DNA of 64,000 nucleotides from Petunia secreta (GCA_029990175.1 JARKIP010000010.1:44200001-44264000); one strand, 5' to 3'. Counted from the stretch's first letter, positions 48,541 to 60,535 are shown. Program-made: numbers and translations. Notes: a model not told the origin generated them from the letters alone.

Positions 48541-50500
48541 CCTCCATCCATAATCTCGTCCCTTGAGAAATTACACTTGCCAGGAATGGGGGTTCTGAAT
48601 TGCTATCACCACTTCTTGGTTGTTCACTAACATCTTGAATAGGAGTGCATAGCCCTTAAGGCCTTGTTCTAGCCAAGATAGAGGGAGTTGTTTCGCAGGA
48701 TGAGGAATTATGAATGTCAAGTGAGGAAATTGTTGAAGAGGGTTGTTTTGATTGTTCATGATGAGTAGATTGTGAGAAATCAGTGAGGAGCGAAGATGGG
48801 TTCTTAATAGTCATGTTCTTAGGAAGTTCTTAGCATTTTTATGGTTAAGAGGAGTGATAGAAGTAGAGCTTGGTGATGATTGAGTTATAGGATATAGGAT
48901 CAATATCCATTGATACTGTAAGATTGCTTTTTGCTGCATATAATTCCATTGGCGACTTAGAAGTAGTTTATAGGGTTATATTTTTGTGTTGAATTCTCAT
49001 TGATTGTAGTGGATGGTTTTTGGGGCAGAGATAGTGGTAAACCACCCCTGGTTTGCATGTTAGATGACATGTCAGTCTCCTCTTTTGCATGAGGAGAGTT
49101 ATATAATGATTGGCAATTATATTTTAGCCCTTCAGAATTTAAGTCGTGGCTTTCTTTTGAATTTCCTAGTGAAGAACATTTATTATTATCTAAATTGGAC
49201 ACCAGGTTATACAAATTAGTAGGTTAATTAGAGGACAAAACTTTAGAGTTATCAGGCCGATTGGATATAGTTTTAGAAAGCACATTGTTGGACTGGGTAG
49301 TGTTATGACGAACGATAATTAAGATTGAGTATCTAAATGTTTCCCAATACGGCATTAAACAATTAAACATCTAAATTATGATCTAAACTTAAGGATGGGG
49401 TCGAGACAAGATTTTCAGATAAAGACTTAACTTGTCTCTTGACATTATTTTATTTAGGAATTCTACAATTTTCCAGTATGACAAATCATTGCAAACCTGC
49501 AACACAGCGGAAGAAACTTTATTAGTTTGAGCATCTATATCTTTAATGGGGACATGATCTTTTTGTGCATGCGTGCATTTGCTGGTGCTATGGCCCAGTC
49601 TGCCGCATTTAGTACAGAGGAGGCCCTCCCCTTCATAATGCACATGTTGCTTATGCTTGCCAATGAAAGCATGAGATTCAACCGAAACGTCAAGAAGAAC
49701 TTCAATGCAGATCCTTGCATATCTCTCACGCAAAGCAGTTGACGTGCAAGTATCAATTTTTAGTAATCTTCCCAGCTTGTTCCCTGTTCTCCTAGGAATC
49801 TCCAGGTCGTAGAGTTCTGTTGGGAGTTAGGGTAGACGAATCCAAACAGCCGTGAAGGGAATTTTTGCACCACTTGCCACAAAGTTTGGCACCCACCATT
49901 GGACAGAAAAGAAGCGTCCATTGATGAACCATGGTCCATTTGTAGAGCTTTTTGCATGTTTTCCTCCTTGAGGAATTTGACGAAAAAGTAGTCATACCCC
50001 AGGTCTATTAAGAGAAACTCCTCAGTTGCTTTTCATAGGGTGTAGATTTTATGCTTTAGATATTGGTGATTAACCTGCAACCAAAAACTTTGACAATTAG
50101 AGAATATCTCCAAGGAGCATACTGACGTTCCATATCCTCAATGGAGAGATTAATATTGTTGTCATTCCTAGCATCGCTTTGTAGATCTTCATTCATAGAA
50201 GAAATTTTTTGATCATGGTAAAGGTAAGGAAGGCTAAGGTGATCAGATTTAGGAACTGGGAGAGCAATTTCTGAAGAAATGAGACATTTTTTTTCACTTT
50301 CTTTGTGGGATGAGGAGCCGAACTCATTAATCAAAATGTTAGGGGGGTTTGGTGGGATCTGTACCATTAAATACTCTTAACGATTTTTGAGTTTCCATCG
50401 TTGGGATTGAGGAGTAGAATTAAAGGAGTAGTTGGAAAGATTAAACAAATCAGTAGTTGGGAATGTAGAGAGAAGACAAAGAGTTTTTCTCTCTGTTAGA
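48541..50500 (-). mobile_element. L1-type LINE, ORF1 portion
   Basis: On the minus strand a 5' UTR-like start (about 50500) precedes ATG at complement 50396-50398. The ORF1 frames carry SIEDMERQYAPWRYSLIVKVFG (about 50140-50070), then a DUF4283-type RNA-binding region (MDHGSW..., about 49940-49760) and RYARICIEV. A CCHC knuckle CTKCGRLGHSTSKC (about 49620-49560) and a polar tail to about 48957 follow. Frameshifts occur near 50370, 50070 and 49740. It has the same orientation as the ORF2 part at 36521-40970 and could be the same insertion split by later events. Confidence 0.8.
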
Positions 50501-50587
50501 GTTTACATGTACATATTTTTGTAGTAATATTTTCTATATTGACGTTGCATATTAGAACTCATTAAAGCTCGATTAACATTATTATGT

Positions 50588-50773
50588 TTGATAAAAATAA
50601 TTTTAGAAGCTACAATAGAAAAATCTGAAAAGGAAAAATACTTCGAAGATGAGCATGTTCCCATGCAATTGTCAAGAATTCTTGACTGTATCAAGCTGGA
50701 ACAACTTATTCTTTCTGAATATCCCGATTTAAGGCTAAAGTATATTTACATTTTGTACATTGTTTCAGCTTAA
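50588..50773 (+). other. Exon-like block in the outer nested element
   Basis: A 61-codon plus-strand frame with balanced amino-acid use (VPMQLSRILDCIKLEQLILS) stands out from the repeats around it. I do not recognise it. It may be a captured exon inside a MULE-like element or a chance frame. Confidence 0.2.
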
Positions 50774-51200
50774 ATCTACAATATTTCTAGTATTTTTGTC
50801 ATTTCTGCTAGTATCTGTATTGATTCACAGTGTTTCAGCATAGTTTCATATTGTGTCTGTGTTGTTTGGTGAACTATTTCACTCTTTTTTTGTTGTTTCA
50901 GACTGTTTCAACGTTTTGTTTCAGACTGTTTTAACGTTGTTTCATACTGTTTCAACACTATTTCAATGCTGTTTTAGACTGTTTCTATAATTTTTTTGTA
51001 ACTTTCCAACCAACTGGTGCTAGTGGCGGTAGCTGGCAGTGGCGAAGCGGGGAGGGGGGGGGGGGGGAGCAGGAGGCGATGTGAGGTGGAGGCTAGGGTT
51101 TTTCCTTTCTAGTTGTTTGTAGCAACTTGTATATAAAAAATAATGCTATGTTTTGTAATATAATATTTCTTTTTTAGTTAAGACTTCAAAATTGTATATA

Positions 51201-51641
51201 AGTGTAATTACCCCCAAAACTAAACTATAACAACTACACGTACCAAGCCAAAAAGAACTAGGTGCAAACAACCAAATAAAATATATAAGAAAATTGAAAA
51301 ATCTTAGTTATCTAGTTAGTTGATTTATTTTTTTAAAAAGATATAAAATTTTATTTGGATATTAATTTCAGTAAGAAAAGAAAATTTTGAATTTATTGTC
51401 TTAAATATGCTATAGTATTTGTGCATTTATATCACTTAAATATGCAATAATATTAAATATGTCATAATATTAGTGTGACCATTTTCTAAGGTACGAGATA
51501 TTTAAAACTAAATTATTTTCAAATATGAAAATATATTACTAGCACACCTTTTTGTTTTTATCTATATAAAAAAATGACACAATTCTTTATTTGAAAATTA
51601 CTCAACAATATGATTACTATTTCACCCTTTGTTAGATCTCA
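51201..51641. other. AT-rich spacer
   Basis: Spacer between the nested element and the Helitron region. No supported gene or repeat. Confidence 0.4.
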
Positions 51642-52365
51642 TCTATATCATATTAATATAAAAGCAAGAATCCCTTAAGTAAAAAGTGAGAGACCAAAAT
51701 ACCGCTAAAATGTTGAGAAACTATATTGCTCTTCAAAATAAATCATAAAAACTATTCCTCATAAATTAGTACATTAATCAATTAACATACTAACTAATTC
51801 GTTCACACAACTAGCTGTTCTGCATTAAAACAATGAATGGCTTTACATTTAATAAGAAAACTGAAGAAAAGCCTTATATTCATGAACATGAAATACCAAG
51901 GGTTACTGCCACTAAAAAAAAAGGTGCATAAGTTAATTAGAAAAACTATCATACTATTCTAAATGTGCCTATCACTTAAGCAAAATGTAAAAGACCTAAA
52001 TACCCCTGCAGTGTTAAAAATTTACTATTATTAGTATGCAATTTTATTTTTGTAATAAAACAGTAACAAAATCAAAAATGATAGCGCCTTCACTGAATTG
52101 CAGCTTCTCCTCTGCCTAACTTTGGCCAACTCTTCAGCTGCCCATCTCTTCACTACCCAAAATTCATTCACCATCTTCATGTTTACGCCGTTCGTTGAAT
52201 GTACCCGCGGATTCAATGCGCCCTTTCGCCTTACCGGTACATTAATTCACGCTCATCAACAGGAAAGTCTGTACAGTTTCAATTTGTTAGTCGCTTTATA
52301 TAACTCGGATGGATGTGTTCTGGGTTTATTCTCAGTATACTTGCCAACAACTGCAGCAGCCAGGT

Positions 52366-53825
52366 ACTATTGTTGGCATTGCACAATTTAACCGTCGATT
52401 CTGTTAAGATTTTGAGAACCCATTGTGAATTTTAATTTGTTCCTTTGATTTTTTCCCTACAGCCTTCTCTCTGTTGTTCATAAGGAATTGGGTAAGAATT
52501 CGACACTTCGCTTTTACTTTAATACAATTACTGCTTTGCGTCGCATGAACTTTGTCATCTTCTCCTATATTGCCAGCTAAAGTTGCATCGTCGGTTGCTT
52601 TGCTTAGGTCCCAGGTTCTGATTGGTGTCGTCGTTTAGACGACGCCGCAGCCTTAGTGATCGTAGGTTACTTAGGCCGCTAATTCACCCCAATTTGTTCG
52701 CTAACGTCTGTAGACACAATAGATCCGCGAATTCTGTTAGCGTTTTGTGAAGCCACTGTGATTTTCAATTTGTTATTCAATTTTTTCCCTGCCGCCTTCC
52801 TTCCTTTGTGTTATTGATGATAAGCTTTTGTTCTTGTACAAGAAAAATTATGTGCCGACTGAAGGGTCATATTTCCTATATTTACATTTTTATTTTCCAA
52901 AGAAGATCAAGACCAATATGAAGTTGTATAATGATAAGCATTGAGGTTTAACTTATGGACGAAATATGAAAAAATAGATGTTCTATACCTGGGAAGAGGT
53001 TTTGACCACATTATCTTTCGGCATCAGTACATTGCCTCTTGAATGTAGGTCCATCATGGTTAGAATTTAATCAAACCTTATTACTCATGTGTTAACAAGG
53101 TCTCCAATATGTGCAACACTAACTCCAGATCTCACTCTTCCTTTAAATCAATTAAGTTCAAAACATTTAATAGTAATAGTGTTAAGTGTGTGCTACTAAG
53201 CCCACTGATCGTTTGAATTATTGGATTCACAATCTATTATTTGAACATATTCAGTAAATTTCTTAGCACAAATACATTATTCGAACAAAAACTACTGGAT
53301 TTGCCTGAACCTATCCATCAGCCCGTGTAAAGTGTGTTGGAAAGGTGAAAGCGGGTCGATTGAGGCAACAAGGGGGCGAAAATATGTCTTGACATTTTAA
53401 TTCAAGAGTTCAATACATCGATTCGTCACTGAAATTAGAATACGCTACATGAAATGCCAGAAGTGGGGGAAACATATTTTAATCTAAGGTGCATTTCAAC
53501 ATTCAAAGCACTAAATATTTGCAAAGAAAGAGAACTGCAGCTGTAAATAGATGTTGTACCAAAGACCAAATTAGTATAATTATTAGTTATGTTCGCTTGA
53601 AGTTTGTCGCCTTGACCTCAAGAATGCTAGCTAGAGTAGCATCGACGATTGATTTGCTTAGACCCCCTTTCCTGCTTGCTTTCGTCTATTAGACAACGTC
53701 GCAGCCTTGGTATCGTTGAATTAGCATCCTAGGTTACCCAAGCCGCTAATTATGTTCACTGTATACAGTTTTTGTAATGTGCCACAATGCTGTATTTATA
53801 TCCCATTGCAATATAATTTCTCCAT
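52366..53825 (+). repeat. Helitron internal tandem duplication, copy 1
   Basis: The segment from TACTATTGTTGGCATTGCAC (about 52366) recurs at about 53826 nearly unchanged for 350 bases. This copy continues uninterrupted across GTAGACACAATAGATCCGCG at about 52710-52730 and therefore shows the empty target site of the LTR element at 54178. Its end (53570-53710) matches 57355-57490. Confidence 0.85.
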
Positions 53826-54177
53826 ACTATTGTTGGCATTGCACAATTTAACCGTCGATTCTGTTAAGATTTTGAGAACCCATTGTGAATTTTAATTTGT
53901 TCCTTTGATTTTTTCCCTACAGCCTTCTCTCTGTTGTTCATAAGGAATTGGGTAAGAATTCGACACTTCGCTTTTACTTTAGTACAATTACTGCTTTGCG
54001 TCGCATGAACTTTGCCATCTTCTCCTATATTGCCAGCTAAAGTTGCATCGTCGGTTGCTTTGCTTAGGTCCCAGGTTCTGATTGGTGTCGTCGTTTAGAC
54101 GACGCCGCAGCCTTAGTGATCGTAGGTTACTTAAGCCGCTAATTCACCCCAATTTGTTCGCTAACGTCTGTAGACAC

Positions 54178-55088
54178 TGTCACAGGGGCGGATTTTGACA
54201 CTTAAAACCTGCCGAGGTTTGCCCCTGCGAGGCAGCCAAGTCCCACTTGGTTCAGCCGACGTTCAACACTTAGCCAAATTTCAGTCTTTGGCTCAACTCG
54301 TTTGGAAATTTAAAGGCAGCAAGTAAATGAAATGAGACAATCAGATTTACGGGAATAAATCCCAACCAATGTATTAATATATCAAATCTAATACAATTGG
54401 AACGACTTCGACTTCGTCCTAAGCCAAGAACACAAGTCGTTCAATGGCTTTTCTACTTGGAACACACTTTTACAAACCCTGTTGTTTGTTTCTAATGTTT
54501 CCCTTCGACTTAGCTTCTGTAAAATGACTGAAAATATACAAAATATACAAAGGGGGACTGCCAAGGCAGTTTACAAGGGAGTGGGGCGAAATCAGCACAT
54601 GTCTAGGCCATGCAGGCCACGTTTTGGGCCACTATGCCCACGTTTCTGCTTGATTTTAGGCGCCCAGGCCACTTCAGCTCCTGCTCACGTGCACAGCACA
54701 CTTTCCTGCACTTTGCCAAGCTTTTGCCCACAGCTGCATGCCTACGTTTGGTCTTGACACCAATTCTGCGCCCACCGGTTGGCTTTGATGCTGCCTACAC
54801 GCATCCAATGCCAATGCCCATGTCTTTGACAATTGCCTTGCCGTCTTGCCTTAGCTCACATGCTTCAGCTTTGCTTTCATCGTTTGACACTCATGTCGTG
54901 CCATGACGTGTCTTAGATTAGCTCACCCTTTGCCGTATCAATCAGCCACACATAAGCAAACATACAAACGCTGCCACCCGCACCGTTTCATGCTCAACGT
55001 CTCCCACACTTAGGCCAATAGCAAGGCCATCGAGCCAAATCCTTGCCATTGCCGTTTCATGCCGAGTTTCAAAATCAGACGGCTAACA
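54178..55088 (-). repeat. LTR of the TR-GAG element (3' LTR in its own orientation)
   Basis: 911 bp, TG...CA ends. It is unusually GC-rich for this window and repeats the word TTTGCC/CATGCC. The plus-strand frames at 54482-54906 lie wholly in the LTR and recur identically at 56602-57026, so they are not separate genes. Confidence 0.93.
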
Positions 55089-55130
55089 AACCACCCGCAC
55101 CCTTTGAAACTCGACGTCCTCGTCGAGACA

Positions 55131-56258
55131 TCACTTGATAGTGCCCAAGGGGCTGTTTATATAAGCTGCCCCAAGGTTCTCTTCCGTTCCAGCAACCAGA
55201 TTGTTAACACCCGTCACTTGAGCTTTTTCAGCCGCCTCTTCAGCCAAAATAGCATTCACCCGCTGTTGCACCGGGCAGTCACGTTTCAAATGCGGTCCAC
55301 CACATGTAAAACAGCCACTAAACTTGCCCGTTTTCTCTTTTCCTTTGGAAGATTCTGCATATCTTCCACATTTCGAACCACTTTCGTCTTCGACTTGTTG
55401 AGTATTTCTCTTCGTCTCATCCCTACCTTTGTCTTTCTTGCCACTAGCTTTAGACATTTCAGCAAGGTCGTCATTCAGATTGAAATCCCCCAACGCATCA
55501 GCCGCTGCAATGGCCGTTGAAAGGCTTTGCACATTCTGCCTTCTCAACTCCAATTGCGCCCAATTTTTCAGTCCACTAATGAAGTAATGGAGCTTATCTT
55601 CTTCAGCCATGTTGCCAACATTCAGCAACAACGAAGAGAATTCTTTCACATATTCTCTTACCGTTCCACTTTGTTTCAACTTACGCAGCCCATTCCTAGC
55701 AATCCAAGACGTGTTTGTAGGAAGAAACTGCCCCTTCAATTCTTTCTTCAAGTCGTCCCACGAATCAATCTTTGCCAAGCCAGCATTCTCTACTTCTACA
55801 ACTCGTGTTCGCCACCAAACTTTAGCATCATCACACAAATACATTGTTGTGATCCTAACCTTTTCGTTACTAGGAACACGGGCAGCTTCGAAGTATTGTT
55901 CCATATCCCAAAGAAAATTTTCCAGATCTTTGGCACTACGAGCACGATTATAAGCTTTAGGTTCTGGAATTTTTACCTTGGCACGATCTTCGTTTCTTTG
56001 GACAGTTCCACTCAAAGCTCTACGTAACAGCAACACTTCCGAACGTAGATCTTCTTTCTCCTTGCGTATTGTCTCAATTTCAGATGCAGCAACGTCCTTG
56101 AAGGCTTGACTTTCTGCCTCAAGACGTTCACAATGGGCTTTGAGACGTGCCAACTGTGTCAAAACGTCAACTAGATCGACACTATCATCAGTCATGCCCA
56201 CCAACGCCTCAAGTCTAGTCAAACGTTCCCTCATTTCTGCACTTGTTCCACCAGCCAT
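55131..56258 (-). CDS. gag: Intact gag protein of the TR-GAG element, 375 aa
   Basis: Starts MAGGTSAEMRERLTRLEALV. Residues 1-90 are strongly charged with heptad-like leucines, likely a coiled coil (ARLKAHCERLEAESQAF). The retrotransposon gag domain spans about 110-240, with NFLWDMEQYFEAARV, WWRTRV and LRKLKQSGTVREYVKEF as recognisable core pieces. A lysine-rich linker follows, then a CCHC zinc knuckle CFTCGGPHLKRDC near residue 320. The ORF ends TIK* without a pol continuation. The frame is fully open, in contrast with every other transposon gene here. Its role would be capsid formation and RNA packaging, with enzymes provided in trans. The start lies 30 bases inside the primer site. Confidence 0.95.
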   Translation of the reverse strand: MAGGTSAEMRERLTRLEALVGMTDDSVDLVDVLTQLARLKAHCERLEAESQAFKDVAASEIETIRKEKEDLRSEVLLLRRALSGTVQRNEDRAKVKIPEPKAYNRARSAKDLENFLWDMEQYFEAARVPSNEKVRITTMYLCDDAKVWWRTRVVEVENAGLAKIDSWDDLKKELKGQFLPTNTSWIARNGLRKLKQSGTVREYVKEFSSLLLNVGNMAEEDKLHYFISGLKNWAQLELRRQNVQSLSTAIAAADALGDFNLNDDLAEMSKASGKKDKGRDETKRNTQQVEDESGSKCGRYAESSKGKEKTGKFSGCFTCGGPHLKRDCPVQQRVNAILAEEAAEKAQVTGVNNLVAGTEENLGAAYINSPLGTIK

Positions 56259-56301
56259 CTCGTTTTTCCTGCAACCGTTTCCTTCGTGCTCTGATACCAG
56301 T

Positions 56302-57208
56302 TGTCACAGGGGCGGATTTTGACACTTAAAACCTGCCGAGGTTTGCCCCTGCGAGGCAGCCAAGTCCCACTTGGTTCAGCCGACGTTCAACACTTAGCCA
56401 AATTTCAGTCTTTGGCTCAACTCGTTTGGAAATTTAAAGGCAGCAAGTAAATGAAATGAGACAATCAGATTTGAATAAATCCCAACCAATGTATTAATAT
56501 ATCAAATCTAATACAATTGGAACGACTTCGACTTCGTCCTAAGCCAAGAACACAAGTCGTTCAATGGCTTTTCTACTTGGAACACACTTTTACAAACCCT
56601 GTTGTTTGTTTCTAATGTTTCCCTTCGACTTAGCTTCTGTAAAATGACTGAAAATATACAAAATATACAAAGGGGGACTGCCAAGGCAGTTTACAAGGGA
56701 GTGGGGCGAAATCAGCACATGTCTAGGCCATGCAGGCCACGTTTTGGGCCACTATGCCCACGTTTCTGCTTGATTTTAGGCGCCCAGGCCACTTCAGCTC
56801 CTGCTCACGTGCACAGCACACTTTCCTGCACTTTGCCAAGCTTTTGCCCACAGCTGCATGCCTACGTTTGGTCTTGACACCAATTCTGCGCCCACCGGTT
56901 GGCTTTGATGCTGCCTACACGCATCCAATGCCAATGCCCATGTCTTTGACAATTGCCTTGCCGTCTTGCCTTAGCTCACATGCTTCAGCTTTGCTTTCAT
57001 CGTTTGACACTCATGTCGTGCCATGACGTGTCTTAGATTAGCTCACCCTTTGCCGTATCAATCAGCCACACATAAGCAAACATACAAACGCTGCCACCCG
57101 CACCGTTTCATGCTCAACGTCTCCCACACTTAGGCCAATAGCAAGGCCATCGAGCCAAATCCTTGCCATTGCCGTTTCATGCCGAGTTTCAAAATCAGAC
57201 GGCTAACA
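56302..57208 (-). repeat. LTR of the TR-GAG element (5' LTR in its own orientation)
   Basis: 907 bp, the partner of 54178-55088 and next to the tRNA-Met primer-binding site. It should carry the promoter for gag transcription on the minus strand. No strong TATA box is obvious in the GC-rich sequence. Confidence 0.93.
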
Positions 57209-58415
57209 GACACAATAGATCCGCGAATTCTGTTAGCGTTTTGTGAAGCCACTGTGATTTTCAATTTGTTATTCAATTTTTTCCCTGCAGCCTTCCTTTC
57301 TTTGTTCATCACGATTTGGGTATGAAATCGACACCTTTACTCTTTGTTTAGTATAATTATTAGTTATGTTCACTTGAAGTTTGTCACCTTGACCTCAAGA
57401 ATGCTAGCTAGAGTAGCATCGACGATTGATTTGCTTAGACCCCCTTTCCTGCTTGCTTTCGTCTATTAGACAACGTCGCAGCCTTGGTATCTAACTATAA
57501 GAGCCAATCTCAAAAGTAAAATGTAAAAGGCCATTTTGTCCCTGTAGCACAAAAATAGTTAATAAAAGTAAATATAAAAATAGAGAAATGACCATAAATT
57601 ACAGCAACAAACATGTACACTAAATCTTCCTAACTCTTCAGTTTCTGTTTACCTCAACTTCATTACACAGACACTTCAGCTGCCTAACTCCTCCGTTACA
57701 TAACCAACACTTCAGCTGCCTCACTCTCCAATCGACTAAACCTTACACTTCCACCGATTCATTCTTTGCACGTAGCCACGCAGCATAGGTGCAAAATTAT
57801 TAAATATGGAGTTACTCCTCATTACTTCAATCTCATCAACAAGATACTTCCCCCAAGTAATTGGATTTGTTAGGCTTCCCTTCATGGTTTTGGCCTCTGC
57901 ACAGCTCCTCCTGATTTTTCGTATCCGACAATTAATGTAAGTCTTCTTTCAAATTCTATTAGCCATTATATAAGTTAGCTAGATTTGTTTGCTTTTATTT
58001 GGAAACATTAGCAACAGTTGCAGCAGCAAGGTAATATAGTTAAACTCCCCAAAATAACCGTCAATTTTGCTGCATATTGGATAAATTGTTACGATATTCA
58101 ATTTTCTTTCCTATTTTTCTTGCAGCCTTATTTGCTTTGTTCATCGGAATTTGGGTACAATTCTAAACCTTTGCTTTTACTTCAGTACAGATTTTATTTA
58201 TACTCATGTTGTCGTCGACCTTGCCGGCTAAAGTTGCATATAGGTTAATCAAACTACCTATTTTCCATTAGTCTCTTAAGTGTCGTCAATTAGGTGATCA
58301 AACAGCTTTATTATATTTGATTATTCGCTTAAGACCTGCTTTATCTACAAGTCCTTGCCCTATAATTTATGTGTATGTAGTGCTTAAACCTGCTTCGGAG
58401 AGAACATATATTCCA

Positions 58416-59578
58416 ATGGCGAGTGAATTAGATGAGGACAAACAATGCATACCTATTAGCGAGTTGAAAACGCTGCAAACTGAATGGCTTATTAAGGTAT
58501 TTGTGCTTCGCCGAGGCCCTATAAGAGACCATAAAACCTCAAATGGCGAGGGTGCTATCAGATTGGTCATATTCGTCGCTGAAGAGGTAATATTCTTTCG
58601 CCATTTGCTAATATTTACCAAAAACCAACCACCCTGCCAACCTCTGTAACCGTACTGCATATTCGTCTTATGGCAGGGAACGAAAATACAAGGTACTCTC
58701 TTCAACGAACAAATCCAAACTTGGGAAGAGTACTTTGAGCCACTTCAGTCATACTACATCGAAAATGGGAAGATATTGACCCCAAAAGCTAATTACTTAC
58801 CTGTGAATACTGAAGTCGAAATTTCATTCCGCCAACACACCAAGGTTGCAAAATGTGACAACGACTTTATGACTGAAAACTTTGCCAATGGTTTCATCTC
58901 TTTTGTTGAGGCTGCAAGGCTGCCAATGGGATCTTTGTTTGGTAATATGCACCAACTGTTTACACGTAGTTTCAACCATATTTATTCGTAAGTTCCTTCT
59001 CCACTAATTAGTTAATTTGAACAGATGTCATAGGGATTTAATTAGAAGTGAAAGCACTACTTGGAGAAGGTCGCAGGACACGGCATGAAGTAATAATCAT
59101 ATATGACAGGTTGTACATTTCTTCTCGCCTTGCCAATTTCTGTTATTACAGAATACGAATATCTGCCTTCAATATGCTCTCTTAGCTTATTCTGATTAAT
59201 AGCTTCAGTTTATTCTATCTACATAATCCTCTCATATTTTTTAAATTGTAGATATGACCGAAAAACAATTGCAACTCCTCAGCATGCTTATGCAGATATG
59301 ACCGAAAAACATTGACATTGTGGGGAGACCTGGCTAAAATTGAGGGCGCGAAATTAGCAAGCTTTCAACATGACAATCATGTTGTTGCCCTTTGTGATAT
59401 TAAAGCTTCCATTTACCAAGGTCTGTAAGATTCCATTACCTACTCGACAACATTAACGTTACAGTTTTAACAGTTCTCCGTGCTGTGTTGTGCAGGAGAA
59501 TTTGGACTTTCAACAACCCCTGTTAGCAGTGTGCTTTTGGATCCAAAATTTGAAGTAGTAGAAGATCTGCAGAAGTAG
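58416..59578 (+). pseudogene. RPA1-like single-strand-DNA-binding protein gene carried by the Helitron, broken
   Basis: Replication-protein-A-type genes are typical cargo of plant Helitrons. Exons read: 58416-58586 (MASELDEDKQCIPISEL, then GEGAIRLVIFVAEE), 58677-58987 (GTKIQGTLFN through SFRQHTKVAKC to SFNHIY), about 59025-59109 (DVIGI, then LEVKALLGEGRRTRHE), 59296-59420 (RYDRKTLTLWGDLAKIEGA to LCDIKASIYQ) and 59496-59578 (FGLSTTPVSSVLLDPKFEVV). The order matches two OB-fold DNA-binding domains. A TAA interrupts exon 3 (DVIGI*LEV) and a TAG ends exon 5 at 59576 where a tryptophan (TGG) is expected. Exon 4 is preceded by a partial duplicate of its own start. The C-terminal zinc-binding domain is missing. 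Confidence 0.82.
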
Positions 59579-60496
59579 TATGCTGATTAATTCCCCATGC
59601 TTCCGTTTTTTAGTACAATTATAAGTAATTACAGCTCACACCTTACCTTCGCCTGCATCTTTAGGTATTGTCGTCGAATTAGAATAGCACTTTATAGAAG
59701 TAGCACATAAAACCGATAACATATGCCTTGCTTAGGACTACTAAAAATATTTTTTGCTGTACGCAGCTCCCGACAGCTGTTTGCTTCAGGTCCTTTACAC
59801 CTTAGCTTTAAACTTGGCTGATAGACTATCCAGTTGCTAATGTTAATTATGCCTGCATCTCTAGGTGTTGTCGTCAAATTAGAATAGCGCGGTATAGAAG
59901 TAGGGCAGTCATCACTATCAGTTCAAATTTTATCTCTCTTTCTAATTGATTCCTTAGAACGGACAGTCATTACTTTCAGTTCATCATTTGATTGAGAATC
60001 CATTCTTGCTAGGAATCAGTTAAGTAGCATGTGCCAGTAGTTGCTCTATCTTATTAGTAATCAATCAAACTTAAGCATTACAGGTTACAATCTTTGTTTT
60101 ATGTCCTCTTTTGTTTTTTGTTTGAGTCAAGTTAATTCTCCTAGGATAGTTGTCACCTTTTGTTTGAGGGTAAGAAGTCTAAATTATTTGCTCTGGTTCA
60201 TTCAGGTGTCCTATCTATGTTCCTACTTTATCTATTGTTGAATCTGTGGTTTTCATTGCGATGAGAATGCTATGACATTATGTTTCTCCTCACTTTATCA
60301 ATATGATGCATACTTTATTTTCTACTAAGGCCTTATTTATTAGATTGGTGACAGTAGAGTATTCCTTGGTAATGGTATTGCAATCTTATTTCTAGGATCA
60401 TATCGGTGTTTTAATCATCAATCATACTGATACTACTAGAATGACAAGCTGGAGCTGTCCAAACACATGGCTTTGTAGTATAAAGGAATTTTATCT

Positions 60497-60535
<39 letters not shown>

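Larger units (their letters stand above)
35610..51200. mobile_element. Outer nested element, TGTTTCA family copy 2, containing LINE and copia insertions
   Basis: The outer ends share an inverted 16-bp motif: ATTACAAAACATAGCA at 35713-35728 and its reverse complement at 51144-51159. Next to each end are GC-rich C/G runs (35816-35832 and 51054-51067) and then TGTATC/TGTTTC-type repeats (36390-36520 and 50820-50990). The arrangement mirrors the element at 19190-21250. Without the internal insertions the element would be only about 2 kb. It is probably a MULE-like family, but I see no transposase and no certain target duplication. Confidence 0.45.
54178..57208 (-). mobile_element. Gag-only LTR retrotransposon (TR-GAG type), young
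   Basis: Two LTRs (54178-55088, 911 bp; 56302-57208, 907 bp) are almost identical; the visible difference is a 4-bp gap near 54352/56472. They start TGTCACAGGGG and end GGCTAACA, with a perfect 5-bp target duplication GACAC at 54173-54177 and 57209-57213. On the coding (minus) strand the tRNA-Met primer site TGGTATCAGAGC lies at complement 56288-56299. A purine-rich tract precedes the other LTR. The 1.2-kb interior encodes only gag, with no protease, integrase or reverse transcriptase, so it relies on enzymes of a partner element. Confidence 0.95.
53826..57489 (+). repeat. Helitron internal tandem duplication, copy 2, split by the TR-GAG element
   Basis: It matches copy 1 in 53826-54177 and again after the insertion, 57209-57290 and 57355-57489. 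About 600 bases of copy 1 are absent after the insertion, so copy 2 also has an internal deletion or copy 1 gained sequence. Confidence 0.8.

Noticed and set aside
54482..54906. Two overlapping plus-strand frames of 91 and 98 codons, repeated at 56602-57026
   Set aside because: They lie entirely inside the two LTRs of the gag-only element and repeat only because the LTRs do.
55059..56027. Plus-strand frames of 114 to 166 codons across the gag region
   Set aside because: Antisense shadows of the intact minus-strand gag, which has the domains, start and primer-site context.
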